A DNA stretch of 64,000 bases from Ignelater luminosus (taxonomy: Eukaryota; Arthropoda; Insecta; Coleoptera; Elateridae): assembly GCA_011009095.1 (NCBI GenBank), contig VTPC01000398.1, positions 1-64,000 of the forward strand, in the 5' to 3' direction. Of this stretch, positions 37,652 through 47,823 are shown piece after piece; position 1 is the stretch's first letter; every line of letters begins with the position of its first letter. Made by a program: the position numbers and the translations under genes. The notes beneath the pieces were generated by a model, which did no database searches, was not told the DNA's origin, and was given only the letters and a program-made list of their open reading frames with translations.

Positions 37652-38200
37652 CCATCCTTAAAAGTAGCGAATGATTTACGGTTAAATGTTTGAAACCTCC
37701 ACTTTCTAAACATTTAAACGCTTTCCAACAGTCAAAATATATTATAGTTCCTGGCAAAGTCTTTTCTTTAATGATGGCTATTAAAACTGGTACCAAAGAA
37801 GAATCTTTAGTTTCTCTCCATGTCCCTCCAAACACCTACTGCCCATCCAAACGTTTACCTCTATTGTATTTTTGTTTTCCAAATTTAGATTAATCTATTT
37901 CAACGATCTTTCTACATAACACCACCAATTGTAATATCCTTTCGAATCAAAATTTCAACAGGTACTTCTCTACAGAAGTTAGAACAATCCACTACAGTTG
38001 TTTCAGATATTCTTAATTCAAAAGTAACAATCTTCTGTGAGTACTCATAAAACCACATATACGTTAATAAGTAGTCCAACGATAGGTTTGATCTTTTAAC
38101 CATCGATGCGTTATTATTACCACATCTACGTAGAATTTTGATATTAAATTAAAATGCTGTAAAAAGCTAATAATTTCCTCATTAGGGTTTTCTAAAAAAG
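37652..38200 (-). pseudogene. Merlin transposase remnant (ISXO2-like DDE domain)
   Basis: On the minus strand the order is SFLQHFNLI, then RSNLSLDYLLTYMWFYEYSQ, then VVDCSNFCREV, then SKFGKQKYNRGKRLDGQ, then VFGGTWRETKDSSLVPV, GTIIYFDCWKAF and HLTVNHS. This matches the ISXO2-like transposase domain of Merlin/IS1016-type elements. There the first block of the core is usually IDESKFGKRKYNRG and the second metal ligand lies in the DCWKAY motif. Here the Glu after the first Asp has become a stop (TAA) and the Trp before VFGG is TAG. A frameshift separates the N-terminal half, and the region after VNHS is lost. The copy is old and dead. Merlin ends were not found. Confidence 0.8.
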
Positions 38201-38331
38201 TGAATCAAGCTATAAAATATAAAGCTTTTTAAAGATCAATTGAAAGTAGTCAGTCATTTTAGTGACGTTGACAATATGCAAACAAATCTAGCAAATGGTA
38301 TCCAGGGTTATAAAAATTAAATTTATAGTGA

Positions 38332-38619
38332 TTATTGGACTTTATAATTGTTGCAGCCCCAGATTCTAAAGTTTAGCCTCTTGCCATGCCGTAAATAACC
38401 TAGAAAAAGCTTATTCCATAAAAACTCCTTTAGCAAGTAAATATATAAATATATAAAATATACATACACTCCACAACGGCAAACTATTGCGAAAAAAGAA
38501 AGAAAAACGATTTTAAAGTGCAAGTCATCAGATGAGGGCAGAAGAAGCACGATTACAAGTTCTAAGATAAAGAACGCGAAGAAACACGGAAAATAGATAA
38601 ACAAACCAGGACTAAGTTC
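38332..38619 (-). other. Open minus frame with hydrophobic segments, uncertain
   Basis: A 151-codon minus frame starts at 38787 and ends here. Its distal part is very rich in Leu, Ile, Phe and Tyr, as expected from AT-rich non-coding DNA translated by chance. The proximal part (about 60 residues, to SHTPSELSPG) lies in the GC-richer block described next and looks more protein-like. I recognise no family. Confidence 0.2.
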
Positions 38620-39340
38620 TGATGGTGTGTGTGATAAATGTTTAATTCCCTCCATTTTGGTGGCAAGCTGTTTAAGTTCCTTTTGAGGATTTTGGACCGG
38701 AATAGTGATGAGACTTGATGAACGGAAGCACCTAGTTATGAACAGCGTTGCTGAAGTTACAAGATTTCTGGAATTTTGAAGTGCCACCTTATTTTTTACT
38801 TGGAGTTAGTAGGTGTAATGGTGGATAGCTGGGTGCGCCGGCGTCGTCTTGATCGTGATGTTGAGTGCGGCGTGGTGGTACTCGCTTCGTACGTCGATAA
38901 TGTTGTTATTGTCTGCAATCGTGGCTAACTAAGCTGTTGTTTGTCGGCACGGCTGGCGGTGGAAGCGGTAAGATTTACTCCAGTATGAAGATGGATATTG
39001 CTGGTGCTCGTAGTTGTGAAGGCGCTGACTCGTGGTGACACCCGCAACAAGAGCAATACATATAGTTAGATATCTATTGACTGTCACAAGAAATGATAGC
39101 CATGAAGCTTGTTGAGATTGCGTATAAGTGGTTGACGGAAACAAATGTTTCTTCAGTTTGGTAGCGGCTGGTAGCATCAAACGGTAGCAGTGGTAGAAAG
39201 GGACTTTGGGGTTGCAATTCTACTAACTATGCATTCCGGAAAGTATTTTAAAGATGAAAACCCAGGAAAGTTCGGTGGAAAGGTAGCTGACAATCCTGAT
39301 CCTGGACCCGAACCCAGAGCTGTCCGGTTCTACTAGAATC
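38620..39340. other. CpG- and GC-rich block of unknown origin
   Basis: This block departs clearly from its surroundings, with CpG-dense sequence such as GGTGCGCCGGCGTCGTC (38840s) and many balanced codons. Several frames are open for 35-85 codons on both strands: 38929-39180 minus (MMLPAATKLKKHLF), a plus frame from 38818 (MVDSWVRRRRLDRD), and 39229-39336 plus. None carries a domain I know. It could be host exons or a promoter, or the 5' part of a retroelement that has lost the rest. Confidence 0.4.
39229..39336 (+). CDS. Short unidentified open frame (35 codons)
   Basis: The frame starts MHSGKYFKDENPGKFGGK, continues through a Pro/Asp-rich NPDPGPEPR and ends at TAG. Its composition is unusually balanced for this AT-rich window, which is the only reason to list it. 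No ribosome, splice or family signal supports it, and it may be part of a larger spliced gene or chance. Confidence 0.15.
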   Translation: MHSGKYFKDENPGKFGGKVADNPDPGPEPRAVRFY

Positions 39341-39758
39341 GTTGACCACAGAAAGATAAACAATTCGTTATTGTTACTAGGATACAGTCTAACCAATCAG
39401 ATTATCAGAATTCACATTTAATTCAGTAAATTAAATATTTAATTCATCTTCTATAAACCGAATTTAAATTGGTTAAACTCAAACATCGTTCGTTCGCAAA
39501 TAAAGCAATAACAACCACGATGGGTATGCGTAATACTGAACACAAATAATAAAAGACGTTGAAGATAGATTTCAGAATAGACAAACAATTGAATTACTTT
39601 ATTTTATAAATCAAAGCTTATTACGATTTCCCCTTTTCCATGTTTCTTCATTATCTTGAGATTGTACAAATAAAGTATGAAATTCGACGGCAAATACAAA
39701 TACAGGAAAATAAAATCGAGATTTGAAATGCAATAATATTTTTTTCAAAGTTTTTTAC
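39341..39758. other. AT-rich spacer, nothing supported
   Basis: No gene, repeat or terminus was seen between the CpG-rich block and the DD41D element. Confidence 0.6.
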
Positions 39759-39760
39759 TA

Positions 39761-39791
39761 AAGGGTTTTCTAATAAGAGGTGTTATTTTGA
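39761..39791 (+). repeat. Left (gene 3') TIR of DD41D copy A
   Basis: It starts AAGGGTTTTCTAATAAGAGG. The T in TTCTAAT is the only base that differs from the other three DD41D ends in the window, which all have TTCCAAT. Confidence 0.92.
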
Positions 39792-39865
39792 TATTCAAAG
39801 AAAAGTGCCATTTTTCAATATAAATGATCGGATGTTTATTTCATTATAAAGAGGAAGGTATGCCG

Positions 39866-40951
39866 TTAATAGTGGAAAATAACATCAGGCAAATGACCAC
39901 CACGACCACGCTTACAGGACAATATCCTTTTCATGAAATTTTCCATAACCAAATCGCAAAGTGGCTGCCCTATGTCCTCGATAGCCTCACGAATTCCATC
40001 TTTGAGGTCTTGAATCGACGCTGGGCTGTTGGCGTAGACCTTCCCTTTCACGTGGCCCCAAAGAAAGAAGTCGCAAGGTGTTAAATCACAAGATCTCGGT
40101 GGCCAATTGTGATCACCTCTTCGAGAGATAACACGGTCCGGAAACTTTTTCCGTAAAAGATCAATGGTTTCGTTGCTTGTGTGGCACGTAGCGCCGTCTT
40201 GTTGAAAGTAAACGTTGTCCAGATCAATACCATCCAATTCCGGCCATAAAAAATCGTTAATCATCTCTCGATAGCGCAATCCAGTCACCGTAACTGTTGC
40301 TCCAGCCTCATTTTCGAAAAAGTAAGGTCCAATGACTCCGCCGGACCATAAACCGCACCAAACAGTCACACGTTGAGGATAGAGAGACTTTTCAACAATA
40401 ACTCTTGGATTTTCTGAGCCCCAGATCCGACAATTTTGCTTGTTGACGAAGCCACCGAGGTGGAAATGGGCCTCATCACTCAAGATGATTTTTCGATGGA
40501 ATTCTGGATCATTTTCATGCATTTCAACGACCCAATCAGCAAAGACACGACGTTGTTGATGATCGGCCGGCTTGAGTTCTTGTGTTAACTGGACTTTATA
40601 AGCCTTAAGACCCAAATCTTTATGCAAAATACGGTGTAATGACGTTTGTGGAATGGCTAATTCCAAAGAACGACGAGGAATGGACAAACCTGGGTTTTCT
40701 TTAACACTTTCGGCTACAACAGCAATATTCTCGGCTGTTCTTGAGCGACGTGCACGGGTTTTATTCTTTACATCACTAACTTGTCCCAAGAGCTCGAATT
40801 TTTTCACCAATTTCTGTATTGCGGTCCGACAAGGTGCTTCACGGTGACCCAAAAATGTTCGAGTTTTACGAACCGTCTCTGCCAAATTTTCACCATTTTT
40901 ATAGTGAATTTTAATAATTTCAATGCGTTGTTGAAGCGTGTATCGTTCCAT
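39866..40951 (-). CDS. DD41D-family transposase, intact, 361 aa
   Basis: The gene encodes a cut-and-paste transposase expected to bind the element's TIRs and insert at TA. The start ATG at 40951 (MERYTLQQRIEIIKIHY) lies about 85 bp inside the right TIR, and the frame ends at IFHY near the left TIR. Residues 5-55 form a first HTH, and residues 75-115 a second HTH separated by the basic hinge KTRARRSRT. The catalytic Asp residues are D159 (ILSDEAHFHLGG), D252 (FQQDGATCH) and D294 (LTPCDFFLWG), with 41 residues between the last two. Length and motifs are those of a complete Tc1/mariner enzyme, and no stop or frameshift occurs. Expression cannot be judged from sequence; no promoter motif is obvious in the short leader. 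Confidence 0.93.
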   Translation of the reverse strand: MERYTLQQRIEIIKIHYKNGENLAETVRKTRTFLGHREAPCRTAIQKLVKKFELLGQVSDVKNKTRARRSRTAENIAVVAESVKENPGLSIPRRSLELAIPQTSLHRILHKDLGLKAYKVQLTQELKPADHQQRRVFADWVVEMHENDPEFHRKIILSDEAHFHLGGFVNKQNCRIWGSENPRVIVEKSLYPQRVTVWCGLWSGGVIGPYFFENEAGATVTVTGLRYREMINDFLWPELDGIDLDNVYFQQDGATCHTSNETIDLLRKKFPDRVISRRGDHNWPPRSCDLTPCDFFLWGHVKGKVYANSPASIQDLKDGIREAIEDIGQPLCDLVMENFMKRILSCKRGRGGHLPDVIFHY

Positions 40952-41034
40952 ATTTATTAATGGCGTAGTTTCTACTTGTCAAATGTCAAAAAATGATAGC
41001 TTCAAAAGTGACATCTACCGAAATAGCGGGCTAT

Positions 41035-41065
41035 TCAAAATAACACCTCTTATTGGAAAACCCTT
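41035..41065 (-). repeat. Right (gene 5') TIR of DD41D copy A
   Basis: It ends TATTGGAAAACCCTT directly before TA and is the inverted partner of 39761-39791. Confidence 0.92.
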
Positions 41066-41067
41066 TA

Positions 41068-42015
41068 TTTTCAATTATTTAGACCTTTCTCTTTAAATAG
41101 TTTCTTTATTTCTAGAAATTAGTGTATATTTACCTAACGTAGACTACAATAACAAAATACAATTAAAAGAAGAGAAGATGGTAAAATGTAATACCATAAA
41201 ATACGTAGATAATCAAACAACAATTTTAAATCTCAAATCTTTCTATGAAGGTCATACATAAACGATAAAACGTCTTATATGTATTTTTTTGATTGTGAGG
41301 AAGCTACTACTGTCTTGCAGTAAAATTGAGACTTCTAACCTTTTTTTTATTTTTCAAGAAAAAGAATTCGCTCGGTTTAATATTATGATGTGGAATTTCG
41401 TGAGCTCGTTTTCTGGGATATAAAATGAAACATTGGGTTAAATAAACGTTAGTGGATTTTAAAATAAATATGAGTTCATACTATAGATTATAATGTAAGC
41501 AAAATGAAAATTAGTTAATAACAAGACTTTTAAATCGATTTTGTGTATTATGCAATTTCTAAAAATCTTGTAAAGTAGTTTGGCGCGCAACCGCATTAAA
41601 TTCTAAAATATTCAGTCTTTCTCCATGCATTATGAAAAACGCCGAATTCTGCTAAGCCATACGTTAAGTTGTAAATTCGTTGATATTTCTGCCTAATCTA
41701 CTACTAAGACAAACAGGAATACCTAAGAAACATTCATGAATTATTTAATTCTACCTTGTCCCCTTGCTGTTTAAATATTTCTGCCTACGTAAAGTTTATC
41801 TTCAGCTCGTGCAAGATGTCAAAAAGGAATTTAGGTCGTACGCAGGATATGAGTTACATACCTTTGGTTTTTATGGTTCGGTTTATAGAGAAAAAAAAAG
41901 GTGTTAAATATTAAGCACTCAATTTGGATATTCTTCTATCTCTTATCATGTATCAAATGTCTAGAATAATAGGGCAACTGTCATAATATGTAAATGTAAC
42001 AACTATGTATATATA
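41068..42015. other. AT-rich spacer, nothing supported
   Basis: No gene or repeat structure was seen between the two elements. Confidence 0.6.
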
Positions 42016-42017
42016 TA

Positions 42018-42539
42018 CAGGATGCACCAGACACACTGTTAGATTTTTAAATAACGGTAACTAGTTTCAAACAAAATTTATAGTAATAAATTACAACCTA
42101 AACTTGTCACTATAAATGCAATAGTTTTATATTGAATACTTATTTTTTAAAAATAATGTCTGGTAAGTATCAATATGCATTGTTGCTGTCTGATTGTGAT
42201 GCGAACATTAGCTATTACTGGTTGTAGTGTTTCACGCGGTATATTTCCAATTTCTTGAGTTATGAAGGTTTTCAATTCATTGGTTTTGGTAAACTTTCTT
42301 TTTCAAATGGCCCCAACGATAAAAGTTCAGTAATGACAAATCGGACGTTTGGGAAAATTTATCAATAAGTATTCTACTGTATAATAACACTTTGGTTTAC
42401 GGGTCACCACCGTTTCATTTTACTGACATCAAATTAAGTACAAACAAAAGTTGATAAAGCTGATAATTACAATTTCCATTAACATACTGTATCTTATGGC
42501 AAGCATATAGAAACCAAACGGCGTTACTGGTGCACCCTG
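42018..42539 (-). mobile_element. Internally deleted Tc1/mariner element (522 bp)
   Basis: Inverted ends begin CAGGATGCACCAG on the left and CAGGGTGCACCAG on the right (read inward), each preceded by TA (42016-42017 and 42540-42541). Inside, the minus strand from about 42330 to 42150 translates to fragments including TNELKTF, EIGNIPRETLQPVIANVR and QQQC. This is the usual C-terminal tail pattern of Tc1/mariner transposases ('...IxxIPxxxLxxVxxNxxxRLxxC'). The N-terminal and catalytic parts are deleted and the remaining tail has stops and a frameshift. It is a non-autonomous deletion derivative; its TIR is unlike those of the full-length elements here. Confidence 0.75.
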
Positions 42540-42564
42540 TACAATAATCTTTTTAGTAAAATGA

Positions 42565-42595
<31 letters not shown>
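42565..42595. repeat. (AAT)n microsatellite
   Basis: About ten uninterrupted AAT units lie 25 bp outside the right end of the 522-bp element. Confidence 0.95.
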
Positions 42596-42597
<2 letters not shown>

Positions 42598-42599
42598 TG

Positions 42600-44730
42600 T
42601 AAATTAGGTTGCGTAACCTAATTGTTCAGAATTTCTTTTATTATTTAATTTTAATAATTCAGATTAAATACGTGTCTGGTTATTTGCTGACACTTGTTTG
42701 CATTAATCGTTAAAACCGTAACATATGGTTAAGTGCGGTAGTATACAAATAATAAGTTTAATTCAACAGTAAAGTTTGTAACTGACGTTACTACGGAAGT
42801 TAAATCCGTATCATCTTTAAAGTAAACTGTGTTCCAGTCTACACGTACCGATTCTGGAAAATGGAAGTAAGAATAGAACTTGAAGTAAGAACCATTTTAT
42901 GCGAAGTATTTAAAACAGAGTGGTTTCGACGACCGTGTCGGTTTAATTCGTGGTTAGAATATCTAATTTGCTAGAAATTTTAATTGTCCTTATAAGTTGG
43001 CGGTTGTGCATGTGAACTGTTACGTGGGGATTGTATTGTTCTTAATTGAGTTTGTTGAAAGCAAATTAAAAAAGGTTTCGGGTTTATGAATTCTAAAATG
43101 TGTACATGCGTAAGGTACAAGGATTAATTTTATACGAGAGAGGAAGGTGAAATTAAATTTTTAATAATTAAAGTTTATGTCCGATAATGGTCATATCACA
43201 TTTTAAATATTAATATTGTTTTTCTAAATAAAATGCAATAAACTTTTTTTTTCTATTTCTTTATATTGTTTTTGTTTATTTACAGAAGATATAGAAAAAT
43301 ATACTCTCACTCTAGCAAAATATATAATACGAATCACTCAAAGAATAACAACCACGTATGTTTTTGCTTTTATGTCTTACTCTCTAAAATAAAATTGAAA
43401 TAATTAAAATCATATTAATAAATTTCAGAAGTACTTTGGTTTGAAAATGAGTTCTACACATCCAAGTTTTGCGGAGACTACCACTAAAGAAAACATTTAG
43501 TTGTAAAAGAAAAATTCTTCTATACATATTCGACTATAAATTTATGCTGACATTAAGTTCGCTGCTGATATTCATTTTTCAAAAAATTACATGAGTGTTT
43601 ACAACTTTATGACTCGCTTTTTTTATGTTCTTTATTGCATTGAGAATTGATTACCTTTCATACCTTTTTACAACACTCTGAATGAAGCCAAAGACCTTTA
43701 AATTAATATAATAATGGATTGAATACTTCTACCCAATTGAATTTGTAGAACGATTGAAGATGTATTGATAGAAACTACCCTAATATTATTTAATAAAGGA
43801 TTTCTTATAGTTGTGATTTACAATTTGAATTAATTTTCTACCAAACGAGTTTTATTATTTTCTCTACTACTCACACTAACTAATTAATAACTAATAAACG
43901 ATTAATGAAACATGCAAGAAATCAAAGTCTAAAATCTTCTTCATTAATTTAATTAAAAAGTTAGGTAACTCTACTTTATTAAATACATATCTCAAGAGTT
44001 GCTCTTTCATTATCAGGTAATTAATTTATAATAAGATTTTAGATCTAGTTTATGATAATTAAATATCCAACGTCTTAGTAAAAGTGAAGAAGGTTGTTGG
44101 AATTAAATTATTTTGAAGAAAATCACTGCAATATCAAACTTATTTCATAATATGTAATAGGGACCGGACTTCAGACATCCTATGCTTGTGCTACGAGTAT
44201 TCATTTTCACTGATTACAAGCATAAGTAATAAAAAGGTTATGATTTAGTATGTGCAATACTTTAACTGCTGTTTATTATTAGTCTAAATTAGTTATACAA
44301 AGATCAAACTATGGCAAGAGAATGCCTTGATAACGGTGCGGTGGTAGCTGCATGTAACCACATCATGCATAGCCTTAATGGAGTTTGTTTTAAGTTAGAT
44401 TTGGAAAAAAAATAAACATATTAATAATTTCAAAAATTTTACATTTTTTATTTTGACCGAGATGTGATGAATGAAAATCGACCGAGTTTGTTTTGCAACT
44501 TATCTATTACTACTCTTCTCAAAATCACATAGAAACAAACATGAGGATTTATATTTAACTGGGCAGATTTTAAATAACAATATTTGTCAAACTGTTCTTC
44601 AAGAACGCGAACCGAATCCGGTTACGCAAGCAGAAGAAAAAGCAAAATCTTCAGTTTTCAGTAAAACCTACTAATACAGTTTTAGAGCTTGCAAAGCAAC
44701 TAGCACAAAATTAATATAAAGGCAAAAATC
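42600..44730. other. AT-rich stretch, nothing supported
   Basis: The segment 42780-43060 is a little richer in G+C but shows no recognised coding. The small frame at 44471-44674 (MKIDRVCFATYLLLLFSK) has a signal-peptide-like start but nothing else in its favour. Confidence 0.5.
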
Positions 44731-44731
44731 T

Positions 44732-44868
44732 ATTGTCTCACCATAAACATGTTCAAAAAATCGTGCAAGCATTGACCATCATACGTCCAGACGATTGTTT
44801 CGTCCTTGTTTCGATTCGTCAGTGCTGGATAACGACGGTCAATGCTTGCCCGTTTCATGCTGGTTATG
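44732..44868. repeat. Hairpin repeat, copy 1
   Basis: The unit carries GCAAGCATTGACCATC (44765-44780) and the inverted GACGGTCAATGCTTGC (44834-44849), matching at 15 of 16 positions around a loop of about 53 bases. It ends TTTCATGCTGGTTAT. A second diverged copy starts 251-252 bp downstream in the same orientation. Confidence 0.75.
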
Positions 44869-44983
44869 TAAGCTAATATTAAGGCGCTATCTAATAGCAA
44901 CGTCAAGTACGAAAAACTAACGGTTCGACATACCATCCTTATATAAGTATTTCCAAAGTAGGAAATATATAATTGCCCTAACC

Positions 44984-45128
44984 TGTCTACCCACAAATAT
45001 GTTTAAAAACTCGTGCAAACATTGACCATCATACCTCTAGAAGTCCAGACGATCGTTTCGTTCTTGTTTGAACTCATCAATGGAGAATAATGACGGTCAA
45101 TGCTTACCCATTTCATGCTGGTTATATA
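44984..45128. repeat. Hairpin repeat, copy 2
   Basis: It aligns with 44732-44868 over its length with many substitutions and a small insertion (CTCTAGAA near 45036). It keeps both inverted arms (45015-45030 and 45092-45107) and the same TTTCATGCTGGTTAT end. The 115 bp between the copies is not obviously part of the repeat. Confidence 0.75.
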
Positions 45129-45479
45129 CAAAATTTTTTGAACGTATTTGTTGGGGACAATACATTTTTGTCTTTATATTAAATACATATAAACCCCATT
45201 AAGTACCACAGAATTAACTGACAATTACATGGCTAACAAGAAAAAGTTATTGAAAAATTATTGAGCCTCAAATTGTGATGTGCATGGTTTTGATTAAAAA
45301 TCTGCAAATAGACATGTCGGTTTGTTTGTTCATTTTGAAAGAATCTGATTCTTCGAAGATCAATCAATTCATCCCTGCAAGACTGCTCAAAACTGTTCAT
45401 TTCTGCCTACTCGCATATCATGCCAAAAAGACTTTCTTTTGTGATTACCAACAATCAAAGTTTAGGAGCCTCAACTTAC

Positions 45480-45771
45480 CATCAATGATGTACACAGGTG
45501 CAGAGGAGCAACACCTAATGGGAATCTTGAAGAGCCATATTGAAACTAATTGCATATCTTTTCTGTTGAACGTAGATTCTGATCTCAAAAATTCATTGAA
45601 ACTTGCAACGCGATAACTGATCTCCTCTTTTGATGCGAAGTAATAAGTGTAAGAAAGAGATGAGGTACTAAAACAAAACTTGTACCAGCCTCTATAACGA
45701 GAATTTAAAACAGTAAACTGTTCTATAACCTTTTGTGTTGTGACAAACTGTGTAATTCTACCATCTTGCAT
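45480..45771 (-). CDS. Candidate host-gene exon, unidentified
   Basis: On the minus strand an ATG-initiated frame (MQDGRITQFVTTQKVIEQF) stays open for 97 codons to the consensus donor ATG|GTAAGT, whose GT lies at 45478-45479. An acceptor-like GTGAGTGCAG ends about 9 bases upstream of the ATG. The peptide is balanced in composition, with paired Cys near the end (RCCSSAPVYIID), unlike chance frames in this DNA. The frame continues past the donor for a few codons before a stop, which is expected if an intron follows. I do not recognise the family. An overlapping plus frame (45275-45616) has no comparable splice support and is probably its shadow. Confidence 0.3.
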
Positions 45772-45779
45772 TTTTTAAA

Positions 45780-47000
45780 TCTGCACTCACTTTAGCCAAA
45801 AACTCTTTTTTTTTAATTCATGGCTTTTGTGTTTTAGAAAATTTTTTAGAAATTACTTAGTTAAAGTTTAATTTGCAACATCTCAGGAACTTCTCTATGG
45901 TGGCGCAATATCACTTTGTATCACATTGTCAGAAAGCTCGCGTTTGTGAAATATGTTGTAATAAGCTATGAAATACATCCTTAGTTGGTTTGACGCAAGG
46001 AATTCGATTTTGCCAATATTTCTATGATGAAAAAGGAATTTTTCAATAGCCGAACAGCAAGCATATGAAACCAGTTTTTTAGTGTTTTCCTATGTTGGAT
46101 TGAAAAGGTATTTACGTTACCAAAATATTTTTTACATAGGAAATAATTAGTCTAACTTTTGTTAGTTTTAAATTTATTGAAGCTGAAACGATTTAAAAAT
46201 TTATCTTTGTTTGCCTTTTATTGGTTGAAAGATACAAATAAATAATAAGAGAAAGGAACGCTCAAAGAAACCAATAATCTTCTCTTTTACAGTAGGTTAC
46301 ATTATTTCACAATTGAATTTCATTTTCTAAACACTTCATCTTCCACTTTAACATAATTATGCAACTTTAACAAATTGTAACAGAAAGTTGTTTATATACA
46401 TATTGCTGTGGGTAGCAGTAAAAACATTTTAAAATTACCAAAAATCTCTGGAAATATAGAAACATTTTTAAATAACAAAATTCAACTTTCGTGTAAGTAA
46501 AATAAAATTTAAAACTTAAAAGCACCCAGACTTTAAGTTGATAATTTTGAAAAATTATGATTTAATTAGAAATAGAAATTATACTAAAATGGTTAATGCA
46601 ACCGTTTAGATTGTGATAAGAAAGTTTTGAAAACAGATTACGTAAAAGTTGACAAACTAAAATTACTTAGAAGTTTCGATTTTATTACTAAATAATAGAT
46701 GAATCTCGCTAATAATGGAAGATCTTAGTAGATTTATTAAAAGATATTTGTTAACACATTTTTCACCAAAGTAAGAAAGACTTAATACCTAAAATTTATT
46801 GTTGATTATAAAACGACTTACGCTAATAAATGAAATATTTTGATTAGTATTAATAATTAGGAGAAATCAGAGTTAGATTATTACTTTTCGGCAATTTTAA
46901 TCTTCTATGAAGGAGTTGTATGATCTCGGAATGATACCTTAGCAAATCTCAGTAAACTCAATAATAACGATTATGGAAATTATTACATCTTCCGTATAAA
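45780..47000. other. AT-rich stretch, nothing supported
   Basis: No open frame longer than about 60 codons with a usable start, and no inverted or tandem repeat, was identified. Confidence 0.6.
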
Positions 47001-47703
47001 GTCAAAAATCTTATAACGGGCGAATTTGAGTCCCTGAATTGTAGAATTAGTGTACTAGAATACAGTCTGCTTGAAACATGTTTTATTTGAAAATTTAGAC
47101 TTAGTGTACCACTGAAAATTTTGTTTATTGCTTTACGTTAAAAGAAAAGACAAAAAATTTGTACAATTAAGTGCGAAACTATGAAATTCATCATTCCGGT
47201 AATTGTCCCTATCTACAATACCCAAATTGTATCGGTTTGTTTCTAGGTTTTTTAAATTTGGGACTAGGTTATTAAAAGGTTTAATTTTTTAAGGGAAGTC
47301 CTAAGAACACTGTAGAATGTTACAAAAACTTTCCATGCAATTATTTGTGCTTGTCCCCGAAATGAAACGTCATTTCGGTAATTTTTAAATACTCCCCATA
47401 TCTTTTCAAATAGCGCTTCAGTCTGTATGAAACTTAGTGGTTTTCGGCGGCAACGCAGTCATAAATCGAAGATAAGTTTTAATTGATTTTAAAGCATTTT
47501 TAAGTATTTTTGGAAACATATTAGAAAAAGCAAGCGTACTTTAATTGGATATCATATCGGTAATACGCATATTTTTAGGACAATATAAATAATTGTCTAA
47601 AACAGTTGTTGCATGCCATACGTTTGATAGTAACGGACATAACCTCAAATATTTGTCCAATGAGTTAGCATGAAAAGGTGGTTTTGCTGCCGTATTGTAC
47701 TAT

Positions 47704-47775
47704 TTATCATTTCGGCAATGGTCATTCCGGTAACGGTTAGCATTACCGAAATGATAAAAATATTACCGAAATGAT
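47704..47775. repeat. Cluster of ACCGAAATGA iterons forming a hairpin
   Basis: TATCATTTCGGCAATG is followed by TCATTCCGGTAAC, then CATTACCGAAATGATA, then TATTACCGAAATGATC. The first and third are near-perfect inverted copies around about 20 bases, and the fourth directly repeats the third. Spacing and orientation suggest protein-binding sites just upstream of the ORF. Confidence 0.7.
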
Positions 47776-47823
47776 CAAACCACTTAGATGTAACTCTTAT
47801 TTTTTCGAATTTGCCAGAGAATA

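Larger units (their letters stand above)
39761..41065 (-). mobile_element. Full-length DD41D Tc1/mariner element, intact copy
   Basis: A 1305-bp element has 31-bp TIRs beginning AAGGGTTTTC(C/T)AATAAG, with a single mismatch between the two ends, flanked by TA at 39759-39760 and 41066-41067. Its one gene, on the minus strand, is uninterrupted. The catalytic spacing of 41 residues matches the DD41D clade of Tc1/mariner, known in insects as rosa. A near-identical copy in the opposite orientation is at 62024-63330. With intact ends and an intact gene this is the best candidate in the window for an autonomous, recently active transposon. Confidence 0.93.

Noticed and set aside
38941-38975. A plus frame containing FVGTAGGGSGK suggests a P-loop.
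   Set aside because: The frame is short, closes soon on both sides and lacks other NTPase motifs. The glycine run comes from a local GGCGGTGGAAGCGG tract.
45275-45616. A 113-codon plus-strand frame.
   Set aside because: It overlaps the minus-strand candidate exon, which has a consensus donor; the plus frame has no splice or motif support.
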